A stretch of 64,000 bases of DNA from Agrobacterium larrymoorei (GCF_013322225.1 NZ_JAAMFB010000007.1:1-64000); one strand, 5' to 3'. Positions 1 through 8,992 are shown, counted from the first letter of the stretch. The notes: a model not told the origin generated them from the letters alone. Program-made: numbers and translations.

Positions 1-38
1 ACTTCAACGCGCTGACGCCAATGATGGTGGCGGCATAA
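1..38 (+). CDS. C-terminal tail of an unidentified protein (partial)
   Basis: Reading from base 3, an open frame gives FNALTPMMVAA and ends at TAA (36-38). The hydrophobic ending would suit the last membrane segment of a permease, but eleven residues cannot identify a family. It could equally be a chance frame. The gene, if real, starts before the window. Confidence 0.25.
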   Translation, partial: FNALTPMMVAA

Positions 39-55
39 TCGAGGCGGAAATCCAC

Positions 56-637
56 TTAGCGAAACGCCCGAAACTGTTCAAACAAACTGAGCCACCTCTT
101 TCCGACCCAATCTGCTCCCGATGCCGAGGGCCGAATGGTGCTCAGGATTAAGGGAAACGATGTATCTGCTGGTGAGGATACGCCCTCGGTGGTTGGGAAA
201 AGCAAAGGCCTAAAGCTGCGATTCTTGATCGCTCCAATTCCATGAGGCAGGTACTCGTCCCATATTCGCAGGCTTTCAATTTCACTAGTTTCCCCGCAAA
301 TTGCGCGCAGTCTCGGTTCGTTGATGTTTCGATAGGCACCGTAAAAGCCTACAAGGTTCGAAACGAGATTTTCTCCGCTGAAGCCTGAATTTGTCGCGAC
401 CGAGAAAGGAAAGCTGGCCTGCATATTCTCGAATGTACGAGACGCAGCCATAAAGCTTCCTAAAGCAGCGCTTTCTTTTTGCTGCGCAGACAGGCCCTTA
501 CGAACCACCCAATGAGCAACCGTAGATACCCTGATGCCCATTCCTCCCATTTCCTGTCCATAGACAACGACAAAAGCTGGCTTTCCATTCAGTCGTACAT
601 CCAGACGCTTCAGTAAGGATGACTTCGGCTCCTCCAA
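56..637 (-). CDS. Hypothetical protein, 193 aa
   Basis: An uninterrupted 193-residue frame with no signal peptide or membrane segment. The only credible start is a TTG at 635-637. The frame stays open a further 17 codons upstream of it, to a TGA, without an ATG or GTG, so the 5' end may be damaged or mis-placed. Residues 86-101 (SGENLVSNLVGFYGAY) look like the conserved core of a family; I see a weak likeness to DUF4056 but cannot confirm it. Base composition is a little more AT-rich than most of the window. Function unknown. Confidence 0.5.
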   Translation of the reverse strand: MEEPKSSLLKRLDVRLNGKPAFVVVYGQEMGGMGIRVSTVAHWVVRKGLSAQQKESAALGSFMAASRTFENMQASFPFSVATNSGFSGENLVSNLVGFYGAYRNINEPRLRAICGETSEIESLRIWDEYLPHGIGAIKNRSFRPLLFPTTEGVSSPADTSFPLILSTIRPSASGADWVGKRWLSLFEQFRAFR

Positions 638-781
638 ATCAATCTGGCTCTTGAGTTCCCGGGCGCTTTCCGGTCGTGCATGACCTCAGTCTATCCAGCC
701 GCAACGGCGCGTATAACTCAACCGTCGCCAACCGCGTTTGTTTGGCATGATGTCATTGCGTCCGGTCATATCAACTCCGCC

Positions 782-1228
782 TCAAAAACTTAATGTGCGG
801 GTCTCAATCGAGAGCTTGCATACGTCCTCGCAGGAGACTTTCGCATAGACGCTTACGCTTTCACCATTTCTGCGTCCGATGCATACGAGATCTGGTTCGG
901 CCTCTCGAAGATCTGTCGCAGGTTCTGAAAGGCCTAATTGGGAGCAGCCGTGCCTCACAGAGCCGATAGCTTCATTACCCGAGCGAAGCGTAATTTCCTG
1001 AAATGCGGTTTCAGGCATAGGGCCATCTGCTTGCTCTATTTCTACGGCTCCGAATGATGTTCCCTGAAGCTTTCCAACGCGAACGATCTCCTGAAGAATT
1101 TCGGCGCTTGTTCCAGAGCTTTTTATACTCCAGCCCATCTGAGCGGATGCGACATGCGTGCAAAGCAGCGAAAAGATAATCAGCGCGATGATGCTGGTCG
1201 CACGTTCCAAGTTCTTTCTAAGCGACAT
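782..1228 (-). CDS. Hypothetical exported protein, 148 aa
   Basis: The protein opens with a typical Sec signal peptide: positive residues (MSLRKNLER), a hydrophobic run from about residue 11 to 26, and an AxA-like site (VASAQ) near residue 29. The mature part has four cysteines (in HGCSQLG, LVCIGR and SCEDVCK), which suggests one or two disulfides in the periplasm. No family was recognised. The ATG at 1226-1228 has only a weak GAGAG-type ribosome site. It stands alone between an unknown gene and a LysR gene transcribed the same way. Confidence 0.6.
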   Translation of the reverse strand: MSLRKNLERATSIIALIIFSLLCTHVASAQMGWSIKSSGTSAEILQEIVRVGKLQGTSFGAVEIEQADGPMPETAFQEITLRSGNEAIGSVRHGCSQLGLSEPATDLREAEPDLVCIGRRNGESVSVYAKVSCEDVCKLSIETRTLSF

Positions 1229-1351
1229 TTCAATCTCTCACGAAAGTCTAGAAGCAATTATGCTTATGCCAAAAGTAGAAATTTTGCGGCAAATGAAAGG
1301 AAAATCCCTCTTTGGTTGAGAATTATGCATTAGCCAGGTCTGACGACTTGA

Positions 1352-2248
1352 TCACTTACCTCTCGGCAACCGCACATGGTCGATGAACGCCCTCAATTTT
1401 GGGGCCAGATTTCGGCGGCTGGGGTAGTAGAGGTAAAAACCTGCAAAACTCGGGCAGTAATCCTCCAGCATGGATATGAGCTGGCCGCTTTCGATGAAGG
1501 GCCGGAAGGTTTCTTCCATGCCGAAGGTGATGCCTGCACCCGAACAGGCGAGCTTGATCATCAACTGCATGTCGTTGGTGGTGAATTCAGGCTCTACCGC
1601 AACGGCAAACTCCGTGCCACCCTCCTCAAATTCCCATCGATAGGGCGCAACGCCGGGGCGCGGACGCCAGCCGATGCATTTGTGGTGGATCAGTTCACGC
1701 GGATGGGCGGGCAGGGGATGACGGGCCGCATAAGCCGGTGAGCAGACGGCAAGCTGGCGTTGCTCGGCGGAAACCGGCACGGCGATCATGTCCTGCTCGA
1801 TCAACTCGCCAAGCCGCACTCCGGCGTCATAATGCTCGGCCACGATATCGAACTCCTCATCCGTTACCGTGATATCCAGTTGGACATGCGGCTGCGCCTG
1901 CGCGAAGCTCGCCAGCAGCGGGCCGGAGAGCGCCCGCTCCGCAATGGATGAGACCGCAAGCCGCAATTGCCCACGCACCACGCCGCCGAGGGAGGACGCA
2001 GCTTCCGCCGCCTGCACCAGACTGCCGATGGAAGGCGAGACGTCGGCATACAATTGCTGACCCGCTTCTGTCAGGCTGACGCTGCGCGTCGTGCGGTGCA
2101 CCAGCGCAATGCCCATCGTCTCTTCCAGCCTTCGGATCGTCTGGCTGACGGCAGAGCGCGTCACGCCAAGCCGGTCGGCTGTGGCGCGGAAGTTACGTTC
2201 GTCTGCCACCATGCAGAAGATCGAGAGAGCGTTCAGATCGATATTCAT
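1352..2248 (-). CDS. LysR family transcriptional regulator
   Basis: 298 residues, the normal length of the family. Residues about 5-65 form the winged helix-turn-helix (the stretch ATADRLGVTRSAVSQTIRR is the recognition region), followed by a periplasmic-binding-like effector domain. It is divergent from the SDR/CMD/Atu4866 operon that starts at 2378, so by the usual LysR arrangement it probably controls that operon and itself from the 130-bp gap. The effector cannot be told from sequence. It belongs to the CrgA/DsdC-like group often paired with SDR or aldo-keto reductase genes. Confidence 0.9.
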   Translation of the reverse strand: MNIDLNALSIFCMVADERNFRATADRLGVTRSAVSQTIRRLEETMGIALVHRTTRSVSLTEAGQQLYADVSPSIGSLVQAAEAASSLGGVVRGQLRLAVSSIAERALSGPLLASFAQAQPHVQLDITVTDEEFDIVAEHYDAGVRLGELIEQDMIAVPVSAEQRQLAVCSPAYAARHPLPAHPRELIHHKCIGWRPRPGVAPYRWEFEEGGTEFAVAVEPEFTTNDMQLMIKLACSGAGITFGMEETFRPFIESGQLISMLEDYCPSFAGFYLYYPSRRNLAPKLRAFIDHVRLPRGK

Positions 2249-2377
2249 TGGTTAGAAAATCTACCCAGCGCGTTAAACATTGAGGCGGTTATAGCGACAA
2301 TGCCATTGAACTATCTTCCTTGCAACAGCGACGCTCTGAGACTGGAGCGGGCTGGTGAACCAAAGGAGATGAACATC

Positions 2378-3109
2378 ATGGCAATGAATAAAGTCGTTCT
2401 CATCACGGGTGCATCCAGCGGTATTGGTGTCGGTATCGCCCGTGAACTTGCCAAGACCGGCGCGAAGCTTGTCATTGGCGCGCGTCGTACGGACCGTCTC
2501 GAAGCGCTGGCGGAGGAGTTGCGCCAGCAAGGTTCCGAAGTGGTCGCCCATCCGCTCGACGTCACGGATCGCGAAAGCTTCGAAGCGTTTGCCGAGGCGG
2601 GCCGCAAGGCCTTCGGCCCCATCGACGTCATCGTCAACAATGCGGGTGTCATGCCGCTTTCGCTGATGTCTTCCATGAAAGTGGAGGAATGGGATCGCAT
2701 GATCGACGTCAACATCAAGGGCGTACTCTATGGCGTCGCCGCCGTACTGCCCGAAATGACGGCCCGCAAATCCGGCCAGATCGTGAATATCGCTTCGATC
2801 GGCGCGCTGTCGGTCGTGCCCACCGCGGCGGTCTATTGCGCGACCAAATTCGCAGTCCGCGCCATTTCAGATGGCCTGCGCCAGGAAAATCAGGACATCC
2901 GTGTGACCTGCATTCACCCCGGCGTGACCGAAAGCGAACTGGCCGATACGATCACCGATCCGGTCGCTGCGGATATGATGAAATCCTACCGCGCCACGGC
3001 TTTGAAACCCGAAGCCATTGGTCGTGCCGTCCGCTTCGCCATTGAGCAACCTTATGATGTTGATGTGAACGAAATCGTCGTTCGCCCAACTGCAAACCAT
3101 GGGAATTGA
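2378..3109 (+). CDS. Short-chain dehydrogenase/reductase (SDR)
   Basis: A classical SDR of 243 residues using NAD(P)(H). The nucleotide-binding motif TGASSGIG is at residues 10-17, NNAG at 87-90, and the catalytic triad is Ser140, Tyr153 and Lys157 (YxxxK). I chose the ATG at 2378 because AAGGAG at 2363-2368 lies nine bases upstream; ATGs at 2369 and 2384 are in frame, and the much longer frame from 1967 is antisense to the LysR gene and not credible. The substrate is unknown. First gene of a three-gene operon: one base separates it from the CMD-like gene. Confidence 0.92.
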   Translation: MAMNKVVLITGASSGIGVGIARELAKTGAKLVIGARRTDRLEALAEELRQQGSEVVAHPLDVTDRESFEAFAEAGRKAFGPIDVIVNNAGVMPLSLMSSMKVEEWDRMIDVNIKGVLYGVAAVLPEMTARKSGQIVNIASIGALSVVPTAAVYCATKFAVRAISDGLRQENQDIRVTCIHPGVTESELADTITDPVAADMMKSYRATALKPEAIGRAVRFAIEQPYDVDVNEIVVRPTANHGN

Positions 3110-3110
3110 G

Positions 3111-3587
3111 ATGATGAAAACGCTTTTCACGACCACGCTTGCCATCGTGACACTGGTGGCAACCACCGCCGTAAACGCCAACCCGGAGCAGCTGGAAAAC
3201 CGGCTGCAAAGGGGAGAACAGGTCATCCTCACCCTTAACAACGGTCAGCCACAGCAGAACCTTGAACGTATGCGGCAGGAGTTTCCCTTCCTCGCCGAGG
3301 CAACCGAAGGCTATGCACTGGGTGAAGTCTGGTCCCGCCCGGGACTGGACCACCGCACCCGCCAGCTCGCCACCGTCGCCGTTATGGCGGCGCTGGGCGA
3401 GAGGGACTTGATGAAGGTCCACGCCGGTTACGCGCTGAATGTCGGCGCAACCGATGAGGAGCTGAAGGAAATGATCTACCTCGTCACCGTGCCCGCCGGC
3501 TTTCCGAAGGCGATTGCCGCATCGCAGACGCTCTCGGACCTATTCGAGGAACGCCGCGCCCAGGCAACCGAAGGAGCCAACGAATGA
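3111..3587 (+). CDS. Exported carboxymuconolactone-decarboxylase-like protein
   Basis: 158 residues with a signal peptide (MMKTLF..., cleavage after about VNA, residue 22). The rest matches the CMD/PcaC fold: residues 78-140 hold the helical core with KVHAGYALNVGATDEEL. It lacks the CxxC pair of AhpD-type peroxidases, so it should not be a thiol peroxidase; a role in redox or aromatic metabolism is only inferred. An ATG at 3099 is in frame but overlaps the SDR stop; 3111 starts just behind it. It overlaps the next gene by four bases, so the two are probably translationally coupled. Confidence 0.8.
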   Translation: MMKTLFTTTLAIVTLVATTAVNANPEQLENRLQRGEQVILTLNNGQPQQNLERMRQEFPFLAEATEGYALGEVWSRPGLDHRTRQLATVAVMAALGERDLMKVHAGYALNVGATDEELKEMIYLVTVPAGFPKAIAASQTLSDLFEERRAQATEGANE

Positions 3588-3937
3588 GCATCCTCATCAC
3601 ATCTCTCGCTGTCGCCACATTGGCGGCAGCCGTTGTTGAAGCCAGTCCATCGAAGGGGGTATCCGTGATGAAAACCAGCTCCACCAGTCAGACCACACAG
3701 CAAAGCCATCCCTATATCGGCATGTGGGTGACGGGCGACGGCCGCATCCGTCAGGAACTTCTACCGGATGGACGATATGACGAAGCCCGAGGCGCTCGCA
3801 AAAGCGCCTATCAGGGTCGATATGAGGTCAATGGCAACCGGATCGAGTATTGGGATGATACGGGATTTACTGCCGATGGCGAGTTTCGGGATGATGTGCT
3901 CTATCATGGCGGCATGGTGTTTTATCGGGAGAGGTGA
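3584..3937 (+). CDS. Atu4866-family beta-barrel protein
   Basis: 117 residues. An N-terminal hydrophobic stretch (MSILITSLAVATLAAAVVEA) looks like a signal peptide, and residues about 43-117 match the Atu4866 family, a small beta-barrel first defined from Agrobacterium: HPYIGMWVTGDGRIRQELL, then GRYDEARG and a WDDTGFTADGEF segment. The molecular role of this family is unknown; it is often encoded beside SDR and CMD-like genes, as here. The start overlaps the CMD gene by four bases (ATGA). Confidence 0.85.
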   Translation: MSILITSLAVATLAAAVVEASPSKGVSVMKTSSTSQTTQQSHPYIGMWVTGDGRIRQELLPDGRYDEARGARKSAYQGRYEVNGNRIEYWDDTGFTADGEFRDDVLYHGGMVFYRER

Positions 3938-3964
3938 GGGCATGTGAGGGAGGCCGAAGCACGA

Positions 3965-4177
3965 CCCCTCACTTGCGATTTCTAACACTTAGCTGACGCT
4001 AAGATGTTGAAATTGCTTTCTCTCATACAAGGGGAGAGATATATCTGCCGCACCTTTGCACCAACTCTTACGGTGAGGTGGGTATCGAAGCGGTGCGCCT
4101 TTTCCTCGCCCCTTTTGGGAGAGGATAGAAAACCTCGATCTTCGCAAAGCGAAGTCCTAGGTTTTCTTGGTGAGGGG
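3965..4177. repeat. Palindromic repeat family A, copy 1
   Basis: A 213-bp element with inverted ends (CCCCTCAC ... GTGAGGGG). Inside each arm are smaller palindromes, such as CTTAGC-TGAC-GCTAAG near 3989-4002 and AAATTGCTTTCTCTC next to it. Copies 2 (7844) and 3 (23263) share the same order of blocks. It fills the gap between two genes that end towards each other (3937 and 4207). Confidence 0.85.
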
Positions 4178-4206
4178 TTTGCCTTTAATCTCTAAAATAG
4201 AACACC

Positions 4207-5781
4207 CTACCGCCGCAAACTCCCCAGAATCCCACGCACGAGCGCCCGCCCCACCGATGTCGCCACCGAGCGCGCCGCACTCTTCATCGCGGCCTCGATC
4301 ACCGTTTCACGCTGATATCCGCCACCGCTTTTTCGCGGCGCCGCGCCGGCGCCCGTTGTGGACGCCTGCTTCGGTTCATCGTCTCCGAAGCCCGGCAGCT
4401 TCCAGCGGCTCGAGGCACTGTCCGGCTGGTTGGCCTGCTCCTCCGCCGCGCGCTTGGCGGCCTCCGCCTCCGCTGCCTTTTGCGCGCGTGCGGCAAGAAT
4501 TTCGAATGCGGATTCTCGGTCTACGTCCTGATCGTAGAGCCCGGCAACGGGGCTCGACGCCATGATGCTGCGGCGCTCGTCATCGCTCACCGGACCGACA
4601 CGGCCAGAGGGCGGGCGGACCAGCGTGCGTTCCACGATGGAGGGCGCGCCTTTTTCCTGAAGCGTCGAGACCAGAGCCTCACCGGTGCCAAGCGTGGTGA
4701 TGGCGTCTGCCGTGTTGATAGCGGGGTTCTGACGGAACGTATCGGCGGCGGTCTTTACCGCCTTCTGCTCACGCGGCGTATAGGCGCGAAGCGCGTGCTG
4801 AACGCGGTTGCCGAGCTGGGCCAGAACGGTTTCCGGCACGTCCAGCGGGTTCTGCGTGACGAAATAAACGCCGACGCCCTTGGAGCGGATGAGGCGCACG
4901 ACCTGCTCCACACGCTCCACCAGCACACGCGGCGCATCGTTAAACAGCAGATGCGCCTCATCGAAAAAGAAGACCAGCTTCGGCTTGGCGGGATCACCCA
5001 CTTCCGGCAGTTCCTCGAACAGTTCCGACAGCATCCACAGAAGGAAAGTGCCGTAGAGGCGCGGGTTCATCATCAGCTTGTCGGCCGCCAGAACGGAAAT
5101 CGTGCCGCGTCCATCGCTGGTGGTGCGCATGATGTCAGAGATTTTCAGCGCCGGTTCACCGAAGAAATGTTCCGCCCCCTGTTGTTCCAGCACCAGAAGC
5201 CCGCGTTGCAGAGAACCGACGGATGACTTGGAAATGAGGCCGAACTGATTGGAAAGCTCGCTCGCGTGCTCGCCCATATAGTTGAGCAGCGATTGCAAAT
5301 CCTTGAGATCCAAGAGCGGCAGGCCGCCCTGATCGGCAATCTTGAAAGCGATGTTGAGAACACCCTCCTGCGCCTCGGATGCATCCATCAGCCGCGCCAG
5401 AAGCAGCGGCCCCATTTCCGCAATGGTGGCACGCACGCGGTGGCCCTTTTCGCCGTAAAGGTCCCAGAAGATCACGGGGAACTGCTCGAAGGAGAGGTCG
5501 GTAAAGCCGATCTGTTCGGCCCGCTTCGTCACCCAGTCCTTGGCCTCGCCGGGCTTTGCGATGCCGGAAAGATCGCCCTTGATATCGGCGCAGAACACCG
5601 GCACGCCCGCCTTGGCGAAACCTTCCGCCAGCACCTGCAAAGACACCGTCTTGCCGGTGCCGGTCGCGCCCGTTATCAGGCCGTGGCGGTTGCCGAAGCG
5701 GAAATCAAGATATTCGCCCTTGTTCAAGCTGTCGTCGGGATTGCGGCTCGTGCCGATATAAAGCTTTCCGTCCTGCAACAT
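4207..5781 (-). CDS. HerA-like helicase/ATPase (DUF853, YjgR type)
   Basis: 524 residues. The Walker A motif GATGTGKT is at residues 38-45, the Walker B stretch KLVFFFDEAH lies near residue 268, and an arginine-finger-like segment follows. This is the FtsK/HerA-type P-loop fold; bacterial members such as YjgR have no settled role, though HerA relatives pump or unwind DNA. Residues about 430-490 are a charged, alanine-rich stretch that is probably disordered. The start ATG (5779-5781) has a GGAGGG-like site. Monocistronic, converging on the Atu4866 operon across repeat A copy 1. Confidence 0.9.
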   Translation of the reverse strand: MLQDGKLYIGTSRNPDDSLNKGEYLDFRFGNRHGLITGATGTGKTVSLQVLAEGFAKAGVPVFCADIKGDLSGIAKPGEAKDWVTKRAEQIGFTDLSFEQFPVIFWDLYGEKGHRVRATIAEMGPLLLARLMDASEAQEGVLNIAFKIADQGGLPLLDLKDLQSLLNYMGEHASELSNQFGLISKSSVGSLQRGLLVLEQQGAEHFFGEPALKISDIMRTTSDGRGTISVLAADKLMMNPRLYGTFLLWMLSELFEELPEVGDPAKPKLVFFFDEAHLLFNDAPRVLVERVEQVVRLIRSKGVGVYFVTQNPLDVPETVLAQLGNRVQHALRAYTPREQKAVKTAADTFRQNPAINTADAITTLGTGEALVSTLQEKGAPSIVERTLVRPPSGRVGPVSDDERRSIMASSPVAGLYDQDVDRESAFEILAARAQKAAEAEAAKRAAEEQANQPDSASSRWKLPGFGDDEPKQASTTGAGAAPRKSGGGYQRETVIEAAMKSAARSVATSVGRALVRGILGSLRR

Positions 5782-5995
5782 CTGGCGTTCCCTCCGTGAG
5801 ATTTGGGCAGTTTTTACCCTTTATCCAATCTTCGCAATATACTTATAGGAACTGTTTCCGACCTCAACAACTGTTTGATAAGCTTGGAATTGAAGGCATT
5901 GGAAAAGCCGTTGCAAGGTCTTTGCGCGGCCTTGAGTCTGCGTTTCATTTGTTTTACGTTGACGTGAACGTCATTTTCGCATTCAGGAGGAATTT

Positions 5996-6388
5996 ATGAG
6001 CGAAATCGTAACCCAGGTCGCCGATAGAGTGGGCATTGCCCCCGATCAGGCAGAAAAAGCCCTCGGCATGATGCTGGGCTTCCTCCAGCGCGAGGCCGAT
6101 GACGCGGCGGTCGCCAAGATGATCGAATCCATGCCCGGCGCACCTGAACTGGTCGCCCGTTTCAACGGCGAGGGCCAGGGCGGCGGCGGTCTGCTCGGCG
6201 GCCTGATGAGCGCCATCGGCGGCGGCGGGATCATGGGGCTTGGCCAGCAGTTGATGAGCCAGGGCCTCGGCATGGGTGAAATCTCCGCCCTCGCCAAGAC
6301 CACGATCTCGATTGCCCGCGAACATGCCGGTGATGAAGTGGTGGACAAGGTTATTGCTTCGGTGCCGGGCCTGAGCCAGTTCGCGTAA
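5996..6388 (+). CDS. DUF2267-like small protein
   Basis: 130 residues, cytoplasmic, built from two helical parts joined by a glycine-rich linker (residues about 61-85: GEGQGGGGLLGG and IGGGGIMGLG). The N-terminal part, IVTQVADRVGIAPDQAEKALGMMLGFLQ, is the typical opening of DUF2267/DUF2780-type proteins. AGGAGG lies just upstream of the ATG at 5996, a strong ribosome site. No enzymatic motif is visible. It ends against the hxlR-type gene with repeat B copy 1 between them. Confidence 0.8.
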   Translation: MSEIVTQVADRVGIAPDQAEKALGMMLGFLQREADDAAVAKMIESMPGAPELVARFNGEGQGGGGLLGGLMSAIGGGGIMGLGQQLMSQGLGMGEISALAKTTISIAREHAGDEVVDKVIASVPGLSQFA

Positions 6389-6395
6389 TACATTT

Positions 6396-6510
6396 CCTCA
6401 TTCCTGTCCTCGTGACAGGAATCCAGTCAGCCCAGTCCTGGGCTGAGAGAGTCTTCCTGCCGCGCAGGCGCGCGGCAACTGGATTCCTGTGACAAGCACA
6501 GGAATGAGGG
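6396..6510. repeat. Palindromic repeat family B, copy 1
   Basis: A 115-bp element with inverted ends CCTCATTCCTGT ... ACAGGAATGAGG. Inside are a second inverted pair (ATCCAGT ... ACTGGAT) and a small palindrome CAGCCCAGTCCTGGGCTG. It fills the gap between two convergent genes (ends 6388 and 6521). A second full copy is at 46766 and a minimal stem at 20431. Confidence 0.85.
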
Positions 6511-6520
6511 AAGATGGCCG

Positions 6521-6955
6521 TTATTTCAGGCGCGGAGAATGCTCTTCAAAAGCCTTCCGCGCCTTTTCTATCTCCGCATGGTGCGTTTCTGCCCAGATCC
6601 ACACGCCGCAAAAGGCGCTACCCAGCGTCTTGCCGAGATGCGTCAAGCTGTAGTCCACATGGGGCGGAATGACGGGATGCACGGTGCGCTTGACCAGTCC
6701 GTCGCATTCCATCTGGCGCAGCGTTTTCGTCAGCATCTTCTGGCTGATATCACCCACGATCCTGCCAATCTGCGTGAAGCGTAAGGTACCGTTATCCTCC
6801 AGCGCTTCAAGGATCAGCATCGTCCATTTGTCGGCCACCTTGGCGATGATATCCTGAACCAGTGCCTCTATCACCGGGTCGGTCTCTTGAGGCGGCGGGT
6901 GCTTGCGTCTGTCTTCGATCTCGGGATCGGCCAAATGCCTTTTCATGTGTGACAC
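6521..6955 (-). CDS. HxlR family transcriptional regulator
   Basis: 144 residues, a single winged-helix domain of the HxlR type: DKWTMLILEALEDNGTLRF followed by ISQKMLTKTLRQME and a wing ending DYSLTHLG. The N-terminal cysteine that redox-sensing members use (as in QorR or HypR) is absent, so sensing by thiol oxidation is unlikely. It is divergent from the SDR gene at 7052, the usual target arrangement; the 97-bp gap holds a spaced inverted pair AAGTA (6968) and TACTT (6990) that could be its operator. Confidence 0.9.
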   Translation of the reverse strand: MSHMKRHLADPEIEDRRKHPPPQETDPVIEALVQDIIAKVADKWTMLILEALEDNGTLRFTQIGRIVGDISQKMLTKTLRQMECDGLVKRTVHPVIPPHVDYSLTHLGKTLGSAFCGVWIWAETHHAEIEKARKAFEEHSPRLK

Positions 6956-7051
6956 TCTCTTTTGGGTAAGTATAAATCTTTCGGGTGCCTACTTTCGATT
7001 GGAGAGCATCTTAGCTAACTTGGTCTCATCCAACAAGAGAGGATAAGCCCG

Positions 7052-7810
7052 ATGAAAATAACCGGTAACACAGTTCTCATCACCGGCGGCGGTTCCGGCA
7101 TTGGCCGGGCGCTGGCCGAAGCCTTTCATGCGCTTGGCAACAAGGTCATCATTTCCGGCCGCCGCCAGACTGCGCTGGATGCGGTAACGCAGGCGAACCC
7201 CGGCATGGTTTCGGTGGTCATGGATGCAACCGAGGCAGACGGCATACGTAGCTTTGCCGATAAACTGACGCGCGACCACCCGGACCTCAACGTCGTCATC
7301 AACAATGCCGGCATCATGAAGAACGAGGACATCAAGGCAGCACCCGATTATCTTGAGACGGCCGAGGAAACCATATCCACCAATCTGCTGGCACCGATCC
7401 GCCTCACAGCAGCTTTGCTTCCGCATTTCCTGCAAAAGCCCGCAGCGGCAGTGCTCACCGTCTCATCCGGGCTCGCCTTCGTGCCGATGGTGGTAACGCC
7501 CACCTACAGCGCGACGAAATCCGCCATCCACGCCTATTCGATGGCGCTGCGCGAGCAGTTGAAAGACACACCGGTCGAAGTCATCGAAATCGTGCCGCCT
7601 TATGTGCAGACGACGCTACAGGGCGAGCATCAGGCCACAGACGAACGCGCCATGCCGCTCGAGGATTATATTTCGGAAGTGATGGATATTCTGACGAACC
7701 GACCGGACGAAAAGGAAGTGGTTGTCGAGCGCTGTAAGCCGCTGAGATTTGCGGCGGAGAGTGGCAATTTCGATCAGGTATTCGGGACGGTGAATGGGAT
7801 GCATGGGTGA
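7052..7810 (+). CDS. SDR oxidoreductase (DltE-like)
   Basis: 252 residues. TGGGSGIG at 11-18, NNAG at 84-87, catalytic Ser139, Tyr152 and Lys156. The sequence resembles the DltE/YbbO group of SDRs that are commonly encoded next to HxlR regulators, as here. Substrate unknown; a reductive detoxification step is the likely role. GAGAGGAT upstream of the ATG serves as the ribosome site. It ends convergently with the aldo/keto reductase gene, with repeat A copy 2 between. Confidence 0.9.
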   Translation: MKITGNTVLITGGGSGIGRALAEAFHALGNKVIISGRRQTALDAVTQANPGMVSVVMDATEADGIRSFADKLTRDHPDLNVVINNAGIMKNEDIKAAPDYLETAEETISTNLLAPIRLTAALLPHFLQKPAAAVLTVSSGLAFVPMVVTPTYSATKSAIHAYSMALREQLKDTPVEVIEIVPPYVQTTLQGEHQATDERAMPLEDYISEVMDILTNRPDEKEVVVERCKPLRFAAESGNFDQVFGTVNGMHG

Positions 7811-7843
7811 GTGCAGCCCGTAAGGTCTGAGCGCGGGGCAAGA

Positions 7844-8060
7844 CCCCTCACTTGCAATTTCTAACACTTAAGCTGCGCTTAAGATGTTGAAATTGCTTTC
7901 TCTCCCACAAGGGGAGAGATATATGTGCTGCGCCGTCGCATCTACTCTCGCCTCTGAGAAGATGTAGCAGCGGCGCGGCAGGTTACCTCTACCCTTGTGG
8001 GAGAGGAAGAAAAATCATGGTCTTAGCTTCAGCTAAGTCATAGATTTTTCAGGTGAGGGG
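7844..8060. repeat. Palindromic repeat family A, copy 2
   Basis: A 217-bp copy with the same inverted ends and the clearest internal palindromes: CTTAAGC-TGC-GCTTAAG on the left arm and CTTAGCTTCAGCTAAG on the right, plus CTCTCCCACAAGGGGAGAG blocks facing each other. It lies between convergent gene ends at 7810 and 8079. Confidence 0.85.
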
Positions 8061-8078
8061 TCGCGCTTCATACGCCAA

Positions 8079-8906
8079 TCAATCATCCCATTCCGGCGCC
8101 AGATGACCCGGATTGACAATCCGGCCATCCTTCTTCGCCAATGCGAAGATCGCCTTCATCTCCTCGTCCGAAAGCTCGAAATCGAAAATGTCGAAATTCT
8201 CGCTCAGGCGGCTTTCGGTGGCGGTTTTGGAGAGGGCGATGATGTCGGGTTGCTGCACGGCCCAGCGCAGTGCGACCTGGGCGGCCGTCTTGCCGTGTTT
8301 GGAGCCGATGTCTTTCAGCACGTCGTCATTCGGTACTTTACCGTCTGCCATCAGATAGTAAGCCGTAATCGAGATACCGTGTCTGCGGGCGGCTTCGATG
8401 ACCTTGGTCTGGTCGAGATAGGGATGATACTCGATCTGGTTGTTGGCAATCGGCGCATCAGAGAGCTTCACGGCCTCATCCATCAGCGCGACGTTGAAGT
8501 TGGAAATGCCGATGTTGCGCACCTTGCCCGCCTTGCGGACTTCGTTCAGCGCGCCGATGCGCTCTGCCAGCGGCACGTCGCTCTGTGGCCAGTGCAGCAG
8601 CAGAAGATCGACGTAATCGGTCTTCAGTTTCGTCAGGCTTTCATCGACAGAGGCGAGGAAGTCGTCGTGTTTGAAACGGTCGACCCAAACCTTCGTGGTC
8701 AGGAAGATATCGCCGCGTGCAATGCCGGAACTGGCGATGGCGTCGCCCACCGCAGCCTCGTTCTTGTAGACCTGAGCCGTATCCACATGGCGGAAGCCGA
8801 GCTTCAAAGCTTGTGGAAGGATGCTATGCACATCGTCTTCCGGCATGCGGAACGTGCCGAAACCGAGGGCCGGAATATTCGCGCCATTGGCGTTCACTGT
8901 CTGCAT
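8079..8906 (-). CDS. Aldo/keto reductase (2,5-diketo-gluconate reductase type)
   Basis: 275 residues, NADPH-dependent AKR fold. The catalytic tetrad is visible: Asp42, Tyr47 (DTAQVYKNE), Lys72 (TTKVW) and His105 (LLHWPQ). The sequence belongs with the DkgA/DkgB group that reduces diketogluconate or methylglyoxal. I place the start at the ATG 8904-8906 (MQTVNANG), which has GGAGAAAA upstream; a longer frame to 9089 would run into the neighbouring gene. It is followed in the same direction by nothing but the repeat, and may be read from the MFS gene promoter. Confidence 0.92.
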   Translation of the reverse strand: MQTVNANGANIPALGFGTFRMPEDDVHSILPQALKLGFRHVDTAQVYKNEAAVGDAIASSGIARGDIFLTTKVWVDRFKHDDFLASVDESLTKLKTDYVDLLLLHWPQSDVPLAERIGALNEVRKAGKVRNIGISNFNVALMDEAVKLSDAPIANNQIEYHPYLDQTKVIEAARRHGISITAYYLMADGKVPNDDVLKDIGSKHGKTAAQVALRWAVQQPDIIALSKTATESRLSENFDIFDFELSDEEMKAIFALAKKDGRIVNPGHLAPEWDD

Positions 8907-8992
8907 GGTGTTTTCTCCATTTTTGGGGAGTTGGCCCCGCAGGTGCGGGGCAGGAAAGGTTCGTTTATTAAGTGTGTCAGGCCGCGTTTGGT

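Noticed and set aside
1967-2377. Extended N-terminus of the first SDR
   Set aside because: The extra 137 residues run antisense to the LysR gene and its promoter, and the strong ribosome site points to 2378.
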